Below, piece by piece: positions 1-5,418 of a DNA stretch of 5,418 bases. This DNA is from Actinomycetota bacterium (lineage in GTDB: Bacteria; Actinomycetota; Acidimicrobiia; Acidimicrobiales; SZUA-35), in assembly GCA_027730885.1 (NCBI GenBank), contig JAQCHM010000246.1, positions 1 to 5,418 of the forward strand, written 5' to 3'. Both the position numbers and the translations under genes were made by a program. The notes below the pieces were generated by a model. That model had not been told where the DNA came from and made no database searches. It worked only from the letters and a program-made list of their open reading frames with translations. Numbering within the stretch: the stretch's first letter is position 1; each line of letters begins with the position of its first letter.

Positions 1-1220
1 TCGGCGGCGTCCTGTCCGCTCTCTCGGTACCGCTGGTCACTGCGCTCGGGCCCTCGATGACGAACGATCCGGCCTCGATCGTGGTGCTGGCCGCCCTGTC
101 CTTCCTCGCCCCCACGACCGTCCTCAGCGCCATCAGCCCGATGGTGGCCAAAGCCCGTCTCGCCGATCTCGGAGAAACGGGCAAGGTGATCGGGTCGCTC
201 TCCGCCGCCGGTACGTTCGGGGCGCTCGCCGGCACGTTCGTGACCGGTTTCGTCCTGGTCGCGGCCCTGCCGAGCCGTCCGACGGTCTTGGTGGTCGCTG
301 CGGCGCTCGTGCTCGCCGGCGTCGCGTTCTGGGTCGCCACGCTCCGTGCGTCGCGTGCCCCCCGTCGGGCTGCGGCGGGCACGACCGTGATCTCGCTCGG
401 TCTTGTCGCGTTGAGCGGCCTGTCGCCCGCGTACTGCGACGTCGAATCGGCGTACTCCTGCATACGGATCGTTCCCGACCCCGACCGGGCGAGTGGTCTC
501 AGTCTGTATCTCGCCGACCTCCGCAACTCCTATGTCGATCTCGGCGATCCCACCTACCTCGACTTCCGTTACTTCCGTCTGGCCGCCGACGTCGCCGCTG
601 CACTGCCGGAGGGACCGATCGATGCCTTCCATGTCGGTGGGGCCGGCTTCACCTTCCCCCGGTATCTCGAAGCCACTCGACCGGGATCGGACCAGCTCGT
701 GTTCGAGATCGACGAGGCCCTGGTCGACGTCGCTCGCGATCGGTTGGGTCTCGTCACCGGACCGACGCTCCGCGTGCGCATCGGCGATGCCCGCACCGGC
801 CTCGACGAACTTGCCGACGACGCGTTCGACCTCGTTGTCGGCGACGTCTTCGCCGGCTTCTCCGCGCCATGGCACCTGACGACAGCCGAGGTCCTGGCCG
901 AGTTCGACCGGGCGCTTCGCCCCAGCGGTATCTTCATGGCCAATGTCATCGACGGAGGCCAACACCGCTTCCTCAGAGCCGAACTGGCGACGATGCAGAC
1001 CGCCTTCGATCACGTTGCGGTCATCGTTCCACCTGGAGGAGCGACGACCCAGCTGTCCAACTACGTCGTCGTCGGGTCGGACGCGCCCCTCCCCGCCTTC
1101 GATGTCGACCCCGCGGATGGTCTGTTCCTGAGCGAAACGCTCACCGATGAGTTCATCGCCGATGCCCGGGTTCTGACCGACGACTTCGCACCGGCCGACC
1201 AGTTGCTGCAAAGCTCGTGA
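1..1220 (+). CDS. Membrane-anchored spermidine synthase-like protein (5' partial)
   Basis: The frame is open from the window edge. Eighteen codons (3-56) precede the first ATG at 57 and encode more hydrophobic residues, so the true start lies upstream and 57 is probably an internal Met. Numbering from that Met, hydrophobic membrane segments lie at about 6-28, 45-71, 76-97 and 108-124. The loop ISPMVAKARLADLGETGKVIG is typical of fused MFS/spermidine-synthase proteins. A Rossmann methyltransferase-like aminopropyltransferase fold follows: HVGGAG (192-197) is the glycine-rich nucleotide loop, FEID (216-219) the acidic end of strand 2, GDA (243-245) the next cofactor motif, and VVGDVFAGFSAPWHLTT (260-276) the active-site strand. 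D263 is kept, but the second acid of the classical DxxD(P) polyamine site is absent, so true spermidine synthesis is doubtful. C127 and C135 flank the start of the catalytic domain. The gene ends in a GTGA overlap with the next gene. The family call is firm; substrate and reaction are unknown. Confidence 0.85.
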   Translation, partial: GGVLSALSVPLVTALGPSMTNDPASIVVLAALSFLAPTTVLSAISPMVAKARLADLGETGKVIGSLSAAGTFGALAGTFVTGFVLVAALPSRPTVLVVAAALVLAGVAFWVATLRASRAPRRAAAGTTVISLGLVALSGLSPAYCDVESAYSCIRIVPDPDRASGLSLYLADLRNSYVDLGDPTYLDFRYFRLAADVAAALPEGPIDAFHVGGAGFTFPRYLEATRPGSDQLVFEIDEALVDVARDRLGLVTGPTLRVRIGDARTGLDELADDAFDLVVGDVFAGFSAPWHLTTAEVLAEFDRALRPSGIFMANVIDGGQHRFLRAELATMQTAFDHVAVIVPPGGATTQLSNYVVVGSDAPLPAFDVDPADGLFLSETLTDEFIADARVLTDDFAPADQLLQSS

Positions 1221-2050
1221 CCATGACTCTCGAAACCCTTGCCTGGGGCTACGGCCTGATCGAAGGTCCCCGCGTCGATGCCGACGACAACCTGTTCTTC
1301 AGCGATGTCCAGAACGGCGGTGTGTTCCGACGCGCGCCTGACGGTGAGATCACGATCGCCATCCCCAAGCGGCGAGGCGTCGGAGGTATTGCCCTTCACG
1401 CCGACGGTGGCCTGGTCGTCGGCGGGCGCAACATCTGCCACGTCAAGGATGGCGTGACCCGCGTCGTGTTCGAAAACGACGCGTCCGGGTTCAACGACCT
1501 CATGGCCGATTCCGAGGGCCGGGTGTATTGCGGCACGCTTCGATCGAACCCCTTCGATCTCGGCGCCGACCGGGCGGCGGGAGAATGCATCCGACTCGAA
1601 CTCGACGGCACCGCCACCGAGGTCTACGGCGGGGTCGCTCTCACCAACGGCATCGGGTTCTCGCCCGATGGCCGCCAGATCTACCACTCGGACACGGGCA
1701 ACCATCACCTGATCTGCCACGACATCGTCGACGGCCGCATGGCGAACCGCCGCGCCCTGTTCGAGCGGCCCACCTTCTTCCCCGACGGTCTCGCCGTCGA
1801 CTCGGCCGGCACCATCTGGGTGGCCGATTTCGGCCGCAGGTGCGTACGCGGCATCTCGCCCGACGGGGAGGAAGTCGGCAGCATCGAAGTCCCGGCGAAA
1901 GAGGTCACCAGCTTGTGCTTCGGCGGAACCGACCTTCGTGACCTGTACATCGTCACCGCCGACAACACCGACGACCCGAGCCGCAAGGGCACCGTCTTTC
2001 GCACACGTGTCGAAACGCCCGGCCTGGCGAACAACGTCGCACGCGTCTGA
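1217..2050 (+). CDS. SMP-30/gluconolactonase/LRE family hydrolase
   Basis: A 277-residue six-bladed beta-propeller of the SMP-30 (regucalcin/gluconolactonase) family, whose members are metal-dependent lactonases or esterases; the length is close to that of characterised members. The expected metal ligands are visible: E16 in the LIEGP motif, N144 in LTNGIGFSPDG and D190 in FFPDGLAVD. N93 in the GFND motif matches the substrate-side Asn. The stretches ANRRALFE, TSLCFGGTD and KGTVFR align well with the C-terminal half of animal regucalcin. The Arg that precedes FND in the animal enzyme appears to be G91, so sugar-lactone specificity should not be assumed. No signal peptide is seen, so it is probably cytoplasmic. 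The GTG at 1217 overlaps the upstream stop (GTGA); an in-frame ATG at 1223 is an alternative start. No clear Shine-Dalgarno precedes either, which suggests translational coupling to the upstream gene. The substrate may be a lactone made in the neighbouring catabolic steps (inference). Confidence 0.9.
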   Translation: MTMTLETLAWGYGLIEGPRVDADDNLFFSDVQNGGVFRRAPDGEITIAIPKRRGVGGIALHADGGLVVGGRNICHVKDGVTRVVFENDASGFNDLMADSEGRVYCGTLRSNPFDLGADRAAGECIRLELDGTATEVYGGVALTNGIGFSPDGRQIYHSDTGNHHLICHDIVDGRMANRRALFERPTFFPDGLAVDSAGTIWVADFGRRCVRGISPDGEEVGSIEVPAKEVTSLCFGGTDLRDLYIVTADNTDDPSRKGTVFRTRVETPGLANNVARV

Positions 2051-2071
2051 GCCGTTTGCGACACTCGCTCC

Positions 2072-3322
2072 ATGAACCCGACCTACACCCCCGAGGCCGA
2101 AGCATTCCGGGCCAAGATCCAGAGCTTCCTGAAGGAAAGCCTCCCTGTCGGATGGCAGGGCATGGGCTCCCTGTCCCCCGACGCGCGAGCCGCGTTCGTT
2201 GCCGATTGGCGGCCGACGCTGGCTGCCCACAACCTTCGGGCCGTCGCCTGGCCGGTCGAGTACGGCGGGTCCGGTCTCTCTCAACTCGAACGCACCGTTC
2301 TGGCCGAGGAGTTCGCCAAGGCCGGCGTCCCCACCGGCGGCGACAATGACGGCTTCTCCATCGGCATGCTCGGCCACACCATCATCGAGTGGGGAACCGA
2401 GGAACAGAAGAAGCACTACCTCCCCCGAATCCTCGACGGTACCGACGTGTGGTGCCAGGGCTACAGCGAACCCAACTCCGGATCGGATCTCGCGTCGCTG
2501 GCCACCAAGGCCGAACTCGACGGCGACGAGTGGGCCATCAACGGCCAGAAGATCTGGACATCCTCAGGACACAAGGCCAACTGGATCTTCGTGCTGTGCC
2601 GCACCGATCCCGGCGTGAAGAAACAGGCCGGCATCTCGTTCCTCCTGTGCCCGCTCGAGCAGAAAGGCGTCGAGGTCCGGGCCATCGTCAACGCCTCACG
2701 CCACCACGATTTCAACGAGGTCTTCTTCACCGATGCGCGCACGTCGAAGGAGAACGTCATCGGTGGAGTGAGCAACGGCTGGGCCGTCGCCAACACGCTC
2801 TTGGCCTACGAGCGGGGCGACGACGCGACGGTGACGGGCATCCGCTGCGGCGAGGAGCTGAACCGCCTCATCGCGGCGGCTCGGGACAAGGGCAAGCTCG
2901 ACGATCCGCTCATTCGTCAACGCCTCGCCTGGGCCTACTCCAAGGTGCAGATCATGCGCTACCAGGGCCTGCGGGCAGTCACCAACGCGGTGAACGGCTA
3001 TCACCAAGGGCCCGAGTCCTCCCTCAACAAGCTGCTGTGGTCGGAGTACCACAAGAAGCTGACCGAGCTCGCCCTCGACATCCTGGGCGCCGACGCATTG
3101 GCGCCGTCCGGGCGCGACGCCGCCACCGGTGTCGGATTCGACGACGTCTCGAGCCCGTACTCGTCGCGGGGCCGGGTCACCACCTTCATGGGCGCCCGCC
3201 CCGGCACGATCTATTCCGGTAGCTCGGAGATCCAACGCAACATCGTGGGCGAGCGGGTGCTCGGTCTCCCACGCGAGCCGCGCAACGACACCGGACCCTG
3301 GAACGAAACCATTCGCAGCTGA
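2072..3322 (+). CDS. Acyl-CoA dehydrogenase (FadE26/IVD-type base position)
   Basis: A 416-residue FAD-dependent acyl-CoA dehydrogenase, near the usual family length, expected to desaturate an acyl-CoA at the alpha,beta bond and pass electrons to an ETF. An N-terminal helical domain (about 1-125, with the conserved WPVEYGG at 60-66) is followed by the beta domain with the flavin/substrate signature QGYSEPNSGSDLASL (129-143) and GQKIWTSSGH (158-167). The C-terminal helical domain ends in GTIYSGSSEIQRNIVGERVLGLPR. The position that carries the base in medium-chain enzymes (YEG) is Ser here (Y381-S382-G383). The likely base is E247 in LLAYERGD, the site used by isovaleryl-CoA dehydrogenase and mycobacterial FadE26-like proteins. 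The stop of the previous gene (2048-2050) is in the same frame, so ATG 2072 is the first start available. There is no Shine-Dalgarno; GACACT at 2060-2065 sits six bases before the ATG and could be a weak leaderless -10, or the gene is expressed by read-through from upstream. No partner dehydrogenase subunit lies beside it. The substrate is unknown. Confidence 0.95.
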   Translation: MNPTYTPEAEAFRAKIQSFLKESLPVGWQGMGSLSPDARAAFVADWRPTLAAHNLRAVAWPVEYGGSGLSQLERTVLAEEFAKAGVPTGGDNDGFSIGMLGHTIIEWGTEEQKKHYLPRILDGTDVWCQGYSEPNSGSDLASLATKAELDGDEWAINGQKIWTSSGHKANWIFVLCRTDPGVKKQAGISFLLCPLEQKGVEVRAIVNASRHHDFNEVFFTDARTSKENVIGGVSNGWAVANTLLAYERGDDATVTGIRCGEELNRLIAAARDKGKLDDPLIRQRLAWAYSKVQIMRYQGLRAVTNAVNGYHQGPESSLNKLLWSEYHKKLTELALDILGADALAPSGRDAATGVGFDDVSSPYSSRGRVTTFMGARPGTIYSGSSEIQRNIVGERVLGLPREPRNDTGPWNETIRS

Positions 3323-3332
3323 CGATGGTCAG
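3319..3332. repeat. Short inverted repeat across convergent stop codons
   Basis: CTGAC-GATG-GTCAG is a perfect 5-base inverted repeat with a 4-base loop, and each arm contains the TGA stop of one of the two convergent genes. After one mismatch, CA (3316-3317) can pair with TG (3334-3335). No T-run follows on either side, so it is not a classical intrinsic terminator. It may be a weak bidirectional stop signal, or simply a by-product of both genes ending in C-TGA-C. Confidence 0.4.
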
Positions 3333-4150
3333 ATGAACCGAGCCGCGTGGGCCAGGCCGGCGCGGATGGTGTCGAGGTCAGCGCTGTTGGTCATGACAAT
3401 CAGTTGATCGGCGCCGGCTTCGGACCAATCGTCGACGATTCCCTGATCGGCCAGAGCGCTGACATCGACCCGAGGGGCAACGACGAGATCGGCTCGGTTT
3501 CGCCCTTCGATCTCCAACGCCTCGATCATGCGCGGCATCCGCCTGCGCAGGCCACCCAGTGACGTGAGCGGATGCCACCCGCGTCCGAACCGAGCGGTGC
3601 GGGCCCGGGCCGGCGCGCCTGATCCGCCGATCCACACCTCCAACTCGGTCTGCATCGGCTTGGGCGAGGCGACGGCCTCGTCCATCGAGAAGTGCTCGCC
3701 GTGGAACGTCGCCGGGCCCGGGCGCCACAACGCCTGCATCACCTGGATGAACTCGCCGGACCACGGGCCACGGTTGGCGTATCCGACACCGAGCACCTCG
3801 TTCTCCTCGGGCAGGCTGCCCACCCCGAGTCCGGCAATCATCCGGCCCCGACTGAGCTGGTCGATGGTCGCCAACGTCTTGGCCAGCACCATCGGATGAA
3901 GGTAAGGCAGCACCAACACCGAAGTGCCGAGCCGCACCGTCCACGTCCGGGCCGCGGCCCACGTGAGCACGGTGAGCGCGTCGTAGTACGGTCGATCGGC
4001 CAAGCGGTCGGCGATGTATCCGATGTTGATGACATGGTGGTTGACCCACACCGAGTCGAAGCCGCGTTCCTCGGCCTCGACGGCCAGGTCGATGAGCGGC
4101 GCCGGGTCGGCAAGCCCGTAGTTGTTGGGTAGGACGAAACCGAACTTCAT
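3329..4150 (-). CDS. LLM-class flavin/F420-dependent oxidoreductase
   Basis: A 273-residue luciferase-like (bacterial luciferase superfamily) TIM-barrel oxidoreductase, resembling the actinobacterial group usually labelled TIGR03619, putative F420-dependent. Visible hallmarks are the first strand MKFGFVLPNNYG, the FDSVWVNHH segment (31-39), LGTSVLVLPYLHPMVLAKTLATIDQLS (74-100), GRMIAGLGVGS (102-112), the FHGEHF stretch (149-154), the phosphate-loop region VWIGGSGAPARARTARFG (172-189) and GWHP (191-194). It should be soluble, using F420 or FMN; the sequence alone does not separate these. The start is well supported: on the minus strand GAGGG (4160-4156) lies five bases before the ATG, and the first residues match the family N-terminus. 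It converges on the acyl-CoA dehydrogenase (6 bases between stops) and is divergent from the CoA-transferase, so it is probably transcribed alone from the shared 56-base region. The substrate is unknown; dehydrogenation of an alcohol, reduction of an enone or a Baeyer-Villiger oxidation are all possible within the superfamily. Confidence 0.93.
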   Translation of the reverse strand: MKFGFVLPNNYGLADPAPLIDLAVEAEERGFDSVWVNHHVINIGYIADRLADRPYYDALTVLTWAAARTWTVRLGTSVLVLPYLHPMVLAKTLATIDQLSRGRMIAGLGVGSLPEENEVLGVGYANRGPWSGEFIQVMQALWRPGPATFHGEHFSMDEAVASPKPMQTELEVWIGGSGAPARARTARFGRGWHPLTSLGGLRRRMPRMIEALEIEGRNRADLVVAPRVDVSALADQGIVDDWSEAGADQLIVMTNSADLDTIRAGLAHAARFI

Positions 4151-4155
4151 GGGGA

Positions 4156-4160
4156 CCCTC
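4156..4160 (-). promoter_or_regulatory. Ribosome binding site of the LLM oxidoreductase
   Basis: Read on the minus strand, GAGGG is followed by the spacer TCCCC and the ATG at 4150. It is the only clear Shine-Dalgarno sequence before any start in this window, and it fixes the start of the minus-strand gene. Confidence 0.65.
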
Positions 4161-4176
4161 GATCTGGTAACTGTTC

Positions 4177-4190
4177 CGGGATTGCTCCCG
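4177..4190. repeat. Inverted repeat in the divergent intergenic region
   Basis: CGGGA-TTGC-TCCCG is a perfect 5-base inverted repeat in the middle of the 56-base gap between two divergent genes. It is loosely framed by TAAC (4168-4171) and GTTA (4193-4196), which are also complementary but unequally spaced. It could be an operator for a dimeric repressor such as a TetR-type regulator of acyl-CoA genes, or a hairpin in the 5' leader of the minus-strand transcript. It matches neither the KstR nor the KstR2 consensus that I know. No regulator gene is in the window. Confidence 0.4.
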
Positions 4191-4196
4191 AGGTTA
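4191..4196 (-). promoter_or_regulatory. Candidate -10 box for the LLM oxidoreductase
   Basis: On the minus strand this reads TAACCT, a fit to the actinobacterial TAnnnT -10 pattern. It would start transcription about 34 bases before the ATG at 4150, leaving room for the GAGGG ribosome site. No good -35 is seen; the expected place lies inside the start of the divergent CoA-transferase gene. The two bases at 4195-4196 are shared with the opposing -10 candidate. Confidence 0.3.
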
Positions 4197-4200
4197 GTGT
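4195..4200 (+). promoter_or_regulatory. Candidate leaderless -10 box for the CoA-transferase
   Basis: TAGTGT fits TAnnnT and lies exactly six bases before the ATG at 4207. That is the spacing seen in leaderless actinobacterial genes, where transcription starts at the A of ATG. The start has no properly spaced Shine-Dalgarno: the nearest GAGG (4190-4193) is 13 bases away. TAG at 4195-4197 is also an in-frame stop, so translation cannot begin further upstream. A -35 is not convincing (TGTTCC at 4172-4177 has the right distance). Confidence 0.45.
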
Positions 4201-4206
4201 CAGCCG

Positions 4207-5415
4207 ATGCTCCCCCTCGACGACGTGACCGTGATCGAAATCGACAACTGGATGGCCTCGCCGTCGGCCGCGGCGATCCTTGCCGACATGGGTGCCGACG
4301 TGATCAAGGTCGAGCCGCTCACCGGCGACCCGATGCGAAACAAGATGCGCCCGCCCAAGCTCCCCGACCACCTGAAGGGGTACGACTATCAGTTCGATGT
4401 CGACAACCGGGGGAAACGCTCGATCTCGATCGATCTCGAGTCGGCGGACGGTGTGGCCATCGTGCACCGACTCTGCCAGAACGCGCAGGTGTTCATGTGC
4501 AATCTGCTGGCCCATCGACAGGTGAAGTTCGGCCTCGATCCGAAGGCGCTGCTGAGCATCAATCCCGGCATCGTCCACGCCACGCTCACGGGCTACGGCA
4601 CCACCGGCCCCGAGGCCTGGCGCCCGGGCTACGACGTCACGGCCTTCTTCGGACGATCCGGCATCTACGACGCCATGCGCGAGGGCCCGGACGGACCGGT
4701 GCCGATGGCCAGACCGGCCCAGGGTGATCACACGACCGGACTGTCGTTCGTAGGGGCCATCCTCGGCGGGCTCCGCCTGGCCGAACGCAGCGGCGTCGGC
4801 CAGGTGGTGGAGACGTCGTTGTACGAGACCGCCGTGTGGACCCAGGCGACCGACTATTCGGTGACCGGCATGGACCGGGCGGCCCTTCCCCCGAGGGACC
4901 GGCACAACATGATCATCGCCACCTCCAATCGGTTCCCCTGTGGTGACGGCAAGTGGGTAGTGTTCAACATGCCCGAAGAGGCCGCATTCTGGAAGTTGTG
5001 CCGGCTCATCGGCAAGGACGAGTGGCTCGAGGATGAGCGCTTCAGCGACATCCGTGGCCGATTCCGGAACATGCCCGAGATCGTCAAGGGCATCGACGCC
5101 GCGCTGGCCGCCAAAGGACGCGACGAGTGGGGCGAGATCTTCGACGCCAACGGGATCATCTGGGGCCCAGTCCTCGGCCTGCACGAAGTGGCCGATGATC
5201 CCCAGGCCGAAGCGCTCGGCATGTTCCCACCGATCGAGCACCCCGAGATGGGTGTCTACCGATCGGTGGCGATGCCCATGAAGTTCAAGACCGCGGACGT
5301 CGGCCCTCGATCACCGGCCCCGCTGCTCGGCGAACACACCCGGTCCGTCCTCGCGCAAGCCGGCATGACCGACGGCGACATCAACGCGCTCTTCGCCGGC
5401 GGCGTCGTCCGGTAA
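4207..5415 (+). CDS. CaiB/BaiF-type (class III) CoA-transferase
   Basis: A complete 402-residue class III CoA-transferase, the usual length of the family, which moves CoA between carboxylic acids through an aspartyl-CoA thioester. The N-terminal Rossmann part has VIEIDNWMASPSAAAILADMGADVIKVEPLTGDPMR (9-44). It is followed by DNRGKRSISIDL (66-77) and TGYGTTGP (128-135). The catalytic Asp is D174 in QGDHTTGL. VETSLYETAVW (201-211) and the small domain with GPVLGLHEVADDPQAEALGMF (320-340) follow, and the C-terminal PLLGEHTRSVL (372-382) is standard. The usual AGP after the first strand is replaced by ASP (17-19), a variation seen in some family members. The start is fixed by an in-frame TAG at 4195 and the possible leaderless promoter. 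It stands divergent from the LLM oxidoreductase. It probably activates an acid for the beta-oxidation-like steps suggested by the nearby acyl-CoA dehydrogenase, but neither the acceptor acid nor the CoA donor can be told from sequence. Confidence 0.95.
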   Translation: MLPLDDVTVIEIDNWMASPSAAAILADMGADVIKVEPLTGDPMRNKMRPPKLPDHLKGYDYQFDVDNRGKRSISIDLESADGVAIVHRLCQNAQVFMCNLLAHRQVKFGLDPKALLSINPGIVHATLTGYGTTGPEAWRPGYDVTAFFGRSGIYDAMREGPDGPVPMARPAQGDHTTGLSFVGAILGGLRLAERSGVGQVVETSLYETAVWTQATDYSVTGMDRAALPPRDRHNMIIATSNRFPCGDGKWVVFNMPEEAAFWKLCRLIGKDEWLEDERFSDIRGRFRNMPEIVKGIDAALAAKGRDEWGEIFDANGIIWGPVLGLHEVADDPQAEALGMFPPIEHPEMGVYRSVAMPMKFKTADVGPRSPAPLLGEHTRSVLAQAGMTDGDINALFAGGVVR

Positions 5416-5418
5416 CGG

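Noticed and set aside
1061..2416. A 451-codon open frame on the minus strand
   Set aside because: It runs antisense across parts of three plus-strand genes with clear family motifs. Its own translation is an Asp/Gly/Val/Ala-rich string with no recognisable motif, as expected opposite high-G+C coding sequence.
2389..3222. A 277-codon plus-strand frame within the acyl-CoA dehydrogenase
   Set aside because: It is an out-of-frame, Arg/Gly/His-rich translation of a well-conserved enzyme and has no support as an overlapping gene.
2696..3235. A 179-codon minus-strand frame opposite the acyl-CoA dehydrogenase
   Set aside because: No recognisable motif and no upstream signal; it is antisense to conserved dehydrogenase sequence.
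4168..4181. TAACTGTTCC region as a KstR-type operator
   Set aside because: KstR sites follow TnnAACnnGTTnnA, with two bases between AAC and GTT. Here only one base separates AAC and GTT and the outer T/A positions do not fit.
4190..4193. GAGG as a Shine-Dalgarno site for the CoA-transferase
   Set aside because: It is 13 bases from the ATG, beyond the useful spacing, and it would not be in the mRNA if transcription starts at the leaderless position.
4420..4442. Repetitive CGATCT/CGATCG-like run that looks like a small tandem or palindromic repeat
   Set aside because: It encodes the conserved SISIDLES segment of the CoA-transferase. The repetition follows from Ser/Ile/Asp/Leu codons in a C/G-ending codon preference, and GATCG-like words are common throughout the window.
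4122..4727. A 201-codon plus-strand frame starting inside the LLM gene
   Set aside because: It covers the whole divergent control region and the start of the CoA-transferase in another frame. The product is Arg/Pro-rich without motifs.
4147..5241. A 364-codon open frame on the minus strand opposite the CoA-transferase
   Set aside because: Its product is rich in His, Asp, Gly and Arg with no family pattern, and the plus strand encodes a complete CoA-transferase with its catalytic Asp. It is a compositional shadow.

Overview
The window is a strongly G+C-rich, gene-dense stretch of bacterial chromosome with third-position G/C bias and very short intergenic gaps. It contains a luciferase-like oxidoreductase of the type that often uses coenzyme F420, a stand-alone acyl-CoA dehydrogenase and a class III CoA-transferase. 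One start looks leaderless (TAnnnT box, six bases, ATG). Together these point to Actinomycetota, possibly an Acidimicrobiia-like lineage. That placement is an inference from style and gene content; there is no rRNA or other marker gene here.

Layout: three genes run left to right. The first is the C-terminal part of a membrane-anchored spermidine-synthase-like protein, whose start lies before the window. It overlaps by 4 bases an SMP-30/gluconolactonase-type hydrolase, which is followed after 21 bases by an acyl-CoA dehydrogenase (ends 3322). A luciferase-like (LLM) flavin or F420 oxidoreductase on the minus strand (3329-4150) converges on the dehydrogenase with only 6 bases between the stops. 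It is divergent from a complete CaiB/BaiF-type CoA-transferase (4207-5415), with a 56-base shared control region between them. That region holds a candidate pair of back-to-back -10 boxes and a short inverted repeat. No stretch over 60 bases lacks a gene, and I see no RNA gene, CRISPR array, insertion sequence, integrase or origin.

How the genes may work together: CoA-transferase (activation of an acid), acyl-CoA dehydrogenase (alpha,beta-desaturation), LLM oxidoreductase (redox step) and SMP-30 hydrolase (lactone or ester opening) are the kinds of enzymes found in actinobacterial catabolic clusters for lipids, terpenoids, sterols or cyclic ketones. The substrate cannot be read from the sequence. 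The membrane spermidine-synthase-like protein has no obvious place in such a route. Overall this looks like an ordinary metabolic neighbourhood. I found no defence, mobile or otherwise clearly new system, and the points below are modest curiosities.
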